The notes under the pieces: generated by a model
Databases searched by the model: none
What the model saw: only the letters and a program-made list of their open reading frames with translations
What the model was told of the DNA's origin: nothing
Assembly: GCA_000787465.1 (NCBI GenBank)
Contig: JSYX01000690.1
Location: 1-10,671 of the forward strand
DNA from: Thermomucor indicae-seudaticae
Taxonomy: Eukaryota; Mucoromycota; Mucoromycetes; Mucorales; Lichtheimiaceae
Reading direction: 5' to 3'
DNA length: 10,671 bases
Program-made: the position numbers and the translations under genes
Shown here: positions 8,313 to 10,671 of the stretch, in pieces
Position numbering within the stretch: position 1 is the first letter of the stretch
Layout: every line of letters starts with the position of its first letter

Positions 8313-8726
8313 TCATTCCTCTCTGTTTCTCCTACCGTATTGCAGATCTAAACTTTAAGATTTATCAATGAATAGTTAAACCAATGATGGAAATACTAAC
8401 CTTCGCGGATGAACTTAATCCTTTGAGCCTTTAAGGCATCCTCTAATGCATTCAATTTTTCAGGCGCCATTTCGCCAGGCTTCTCGGCGGTTTTTCCACC
8501 GAAGTAGAATCCGACAAGACTGTAACCATCCACCTTATTGTAGTAACGGATCGACTGGTTATCCGTTACGATGCGTTTATATTTGTTCCAGGGAAATCGT
8601 TCTAACCTCTTCCCCTGAAGCTTCAACTACTCGCAAATTACTGACGCCAATCAAATTTGCATTACGACTCGTCAAAACAGTGGTCTTGCTTACAGTAAAG
8701 GGACTTGACAGCTTGTGCAACGTCAT
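8313..8726 (-). CDS. Unrecognised 102-residue protein, three exons
   Basis: ATG at 8726 in an A/G-rich context. Exon 1 is 8607-8726, intron 1 is 8555-8606 (52 nt, GTTAGA...ACCAG), exon 2 is 8401-8554, intron 2 is 8348-8400 (53 nt, GTTAGT...TTTAG) and exon 3 is 8313-8347, ending in TGA. The exons sum to 309 nt. Both introns have the same donor type and size, and both joins keep the frame, which is the main support. The protein starts MTLHKLSSPFTVSKTTVLTS and has a short hydrophobic, aromatic patch, GYSLVGFYFGGK. It then has a charged helix (EKLNALEDALKAQRIKFI) and a basic end (GRRNREE). No signal peptide, membrane span or family is recognised. An alternative is a frame break near 8590 with no intron 1. 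Confidence 0.55.
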
Positions 8727-9009
8727 GCTTCCTTTTGTTCCTTCTTCGAGTAAGGGCAGGTCCCTTAGAAGCTGGTATCGTATGCATCATAGAAACGTTT
8801 AGTTAACTGAAGATACCGCTATAACCTGACATCCAGCGGCAGGAACATCCCTTCATAGTACCTTCGCGCGTTTGCTGATCTGCTCACATTAACAGACGGT
8901 ATCAATATTCCTTTCCAACACTCGCTTTCCTATTAAAGTAATCACACCTTTGCAACGGCTAGCAAAGGCCGTGCTAATGCTCGCGTCTCGAATCGCGGTA
9001 GCGGCCTTG

Positions 9010-9017
9010 TCTATAGA
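9010..9017. repeat. Left target-site duplication of the 497-bp transposon
   Basis: TCTATAGA, identical to the copy at 9515-9522. The site is itself a palindrome. Eight bases is the duplication length made by hAT transposases. Confidence 0.85.
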
Positions 9018-9514
9018 TAAGGGTCACATCAGGACGGGATCAAGACCAGGACGGCATCAGGTCAGGACAGGAGGTCGTCCTGACGGTCCTGACCGGAGCT
9101 CGAAATCATCACGACAGGACAGGATCTGAACGCAGTAAATGCGCAGAATCTTTCGAGCATCAAGAGACGATAGAAAAAGCGATATTCATTATCAGATACG
9201 GTTATCCAGATAATCCACTGGCGACTTTACGCCCTCAATGAACTCCTATTTGCGATTGAACCATTGGGATCGAATTTACCGTTGAGGGTGCTGAGATCGG
9301 CACCAAGATGAGGAGAAGCTGGTTAAGAGCGTAGCGAGAGAAACGTGCGGATAATCTATGGTACACCCGATGCAACTAACCAGGATGTAGCCCAAAGTAT
9401 GTAAACAAAGATAAGGCTCTCAAAATTGGCGGTGATATCGTGAGTCCTGATGTCCTGACTTTCAGTTCAGGACGATCAGGACTCAGGACATCAGGACCAA
9501 CTTTGTGAGCCCTA
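9018..9514. mobile_element. Non-autonomous hAT-like transposon rich in TCAGGAC/GTCCTGA
   Basis: 497 bp, flanked by a perfect 8-bp direct repeat. The termini are TAAGGGTCACA at the left and, inverted, TAGGGCTCACA at the right (9 of 11 match). Both arms (9025-9130 and 9438-9500) are crowded with TCAGGAC/GTCCTGA motifs in both orientations. The core (about 9135-9430) is ordinary sequence with no convincing ORF. An 8-bp duplication plus TAGGG-type ends fits a hAT-superfamily MITE needing a transposase from elsewhere. It ends 30 bp before the stop of the HMG-like gene. Confidence 0.85.
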
Positions 9515-9522
9515 TCTATAGA
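9515..9522. repeat. Right target-site duplication of the 497-bp transposon
   Basis: TCTATAGA directly after the CCCTA right end; identical to 9010-9017. Confidence 0.85.
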
Positions 9523-9544
9523 CGTTGCCATGTTATTAAAGCAA

Positions 9545-10069
9545 TTACTGCTGGAAATACTGTACACTTAGCCCACCGAAAGAGCAGATGGGAATTAAAT
9601 ATGCCTCATCTTCAGACCGGCGTGGGGAAAACGCAACTGCAATATCCATGTCCAGCGCCGCATCCATGTTCACCACCAGCGCTTTAAGCCGACGACGCCA
9701 CGCATCGGCTGCAACCCGTCTTGCAGCAGGCTGATCTCCTGCTGGTTGCAGCTTGCGCACGTCAATTCCATGCGCCTTCTGTTCGAGCTGCCGCTTTTGC
9801 TCAGCGCTCAGAGTCCGGTATGCTTCCCTAAGCTCCTTGGCGGTTGCACCGGCGACCGGATCCGCTATTGTGACCAAACAGCCCCACACTAAAATAAAGT
9901 AATTAATCTCTCAATCCTTAACATGTTAATTAACGTTACAACCCTGAAATCGCTGTTTCTCGGGGGTGCCGTTAAACACGAGGTGGACGAACGCGTTCCA
10001 CGCGCTGACCTTTCTGGTCACCTTCTGGTGTGGTACAGTAGGCGGTGTGTCAGTAATGTCGCTGTCCAT
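9545..10069 (-). CDS. HMG-box-like DNA-binding protein, two exons
   Basis: ATG at 10069. Exon 1 is 9943-10069, the intron is 9889-9942 (54 nt, GTTGTA...TTTTAG) and exon 2 is 9545-9888. The exons total 471 nt, giving 156 residues plus stop. The pattern is that of an HMG-box-like fold: basic lead-in and first helix RKVSAWNAFVHLVF, then later AKELREAYRTLSAEQKRQLEQKA, the typical 'Y..LS.E.K..L..KA' third-helix signature. HMG boxes bend DNA in the nucleus (family knowledge). A basic Arg/Ala helix follows (AARRVAADAWRRRLKAL). Exon 2 is notably GC-richer than its surroundings. The last about 25 residues look less protein-like and end 30 bp from a transposon, so the original C-terminus may have been lost. 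The spacing between helix 1 and helix 3 is longer than in classic boxes. Confidence 0.65.
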
Positions 10070-10160
10070 TAGGACTCGATGATTAGATGAGTGTGTAAGC
10101 GAAAGCGAAAAAGAGGGACGCCCAGGCAAGGGAAACTCAAGGGAGCAAGGGAGTTACTTC

Positions 10161-10215
10161 CTTAGGCTTTCAAATGCAGCACCCGTAACACATTTTCAGG
10201 CTTTGAAAGCCTAAG
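10161..10215. repeat. Perfect 14-bp inverted repeat (hairpin)
   Basis: CTTAGGCTTTCAAA (10161-10174) and its exact reverse complement (10202-10215) are separated by 27 bases. It lies upstream of the HMG-like gene start. It could be a cruciform or hairpin, or the relic of a tiny inverted-repeat element; no poly-T follows to suggest a terminator. Confidence 0.85.
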
Positions 10216-10393
10216 ACTGAGCTTGAAACGAGTTGCCTGGGTTGACACTGGGTCAAGAAAAGACAAATTTTTCTTTTAAAGCGACGACTTAATCGGTGCT
10301 TTAATTATGCTCACCTATAAAGGTCAGGCTGGTCAAAGTTTACATATCCACTCTTACGTACTCTCCTGTGAGACTTGTACTTCTCTGTTGCGT

Positions 10394-10624
10394 CTATTCA
10401 GGTTTTGGTTTAAACCTCTTGCGAATCGACCGGTTGTGGGATTCCATGGATTGCGAGCTTTTTAAAAGACGGCTTCTCTTGTTCGTCTTGGCATTGTTTG
10501 TATTAGAAGACTGAAGAAAATTGCTTAAGTTATGAGCTGTTTCTTCTTTATAGAATGGTTGCACTTTGATTTCTAGAACGGACACACATTGCAAGAAAAA
10601 CGTTGAAACGGCCCGTTTCAACAT
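10394..10624 (-). CDS. Doubtful 76-codon ORF
   Basis: It opens at an ATG (10622-10624) overlapping a palindrome and ends TAA/TGA-side at 10394. The translation starts MLKRAVSTFFLQCVSVLEI (hydrophobic) and ends in a basic, Ser/Asn-rich tail (RSIRKRFKPKPE) resembling a nuclear localisation signal. No family is recognised and no intron or homology supports it. It may be chance or an exon of a gene running off the window. Confidence 0.22.
   Translation of the reverse strand: MLKRAVSTFFLQCVSVLEIKVQPFYKEETAHNLSNFLQSSNTNNAKTNKRSRLLKSSQSMESHNRSIRKRFKPKPE
10602..10622. repeat. 21-bp palindrome
   Basis: Ten-base arms GTTGAAACGG and CCGTTTCAAC with a single central base, perfect. This is a shape typical of dimeric regulator sites or of short inverted-repeat relics; nothing here decides which. 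Confidence 0.85.
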
Positions 10625-10671
10625 TTGAAGCAGTATCGGATGAACGTTTTTTTTTGCATGATATCACAAAA

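Noticed and set aside
8396..8626. Single-exon protein starting KLQGKRLERFPWNKYKRIVTDNQ
   Set aside because: This start is the translation of the predicted 52-nt intron. The spliced gene from the ATG at 8726 explains the frames better.
1..10671. tRNA, rRNA or other structured RNA genes
   Set aside because: No T-loop GGTTCRANNCC signature or rRNA-like block was seen on either strand by eye; a covariance-model scan was not possible.

Overview
The window looks like nuclear DNA of a filamentous fungus, most likely an early-diverging one (Mucoromycota/Mucorales-like). The grounds are genes split by many very short introns (about 52-71 nt, GT...AG), a poly(A)-specific ribonuclease gene, chromodomain-bearing Ty3/gypsy retrotransposons and small hAT-like non-autonomous DNA transposons. 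The taxonomic call is inference. Nothing bacterial is visible (no operons, no Shine-Dalgarno sites).

Layout. 1-2040 (+) is the 3' part of a Ty3/gypsy chromovirus pol: end of reverse transcriptase, RNase H, integrase zinc finger and DDE core, GPY module and chromodomain, with two opposite frame breaks, followed by a 3' LTR (about 2038-2220). It abuts, tail to tail, the 5' part of a second, oppositely oriented element: a decayed gag (2310-3947, -) and its 5' LTR (about 3993-4105, -). The LTR ends of the two elements are recognisably homologous.

4087-4496 (-) is a small coiled-coil protein gene with a frame break, cut off or bordered by the inverted LTR. About 170 bp away, diverging from it, is the best gene of the window: a PARN-type deadenylase (4666-6947, +). 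It can be read as an intact 576-residue protein if nine introns of 53-71 nt are removed. Two apparent defects (an in-frame TAG at 5507 and a frame change near 5650) disappear with in-frame introns, and all five DEDDh catalytic residues are present.

Convergent with PARN, 56 bp away, is a broken small gene (7004-7862, -). It encodes a fibronectin-III-like domain like that at the C-terminus of GH3 glycosidases, and it is interrupted by a 446-bp transposon (7312-7757) packed with GGCATGA/TCATGCC motifs. Then come a 450-bp gene-free stretch, an unrecognised 102-residue gene with two introns (8313-8726, -), and a second small transposon (9018-9514) full of TCAGGAC/GTCCTGA motifs and flanked by a perfect 8-bp target duplication. 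Next to it is an HMG-box-like gene with one intron (9545-10069, -). The last 540 bp hold a 14-bp-arm hairpin, a 21-bp palindrome and a doubtful 76-codon ORF.

The genes do not form a pathway: this is a host locus (coiled-coil gene / PARN / Fn3-like gene) invaded by retrotransposons and DNA transposons. The most unusual signal is the pair of small transposons. They share the same terminal motif (TAGGGCT..CA), but each carries its own dense set of short subterminal repeats. I found no convincing multi-gene system of a new kind.
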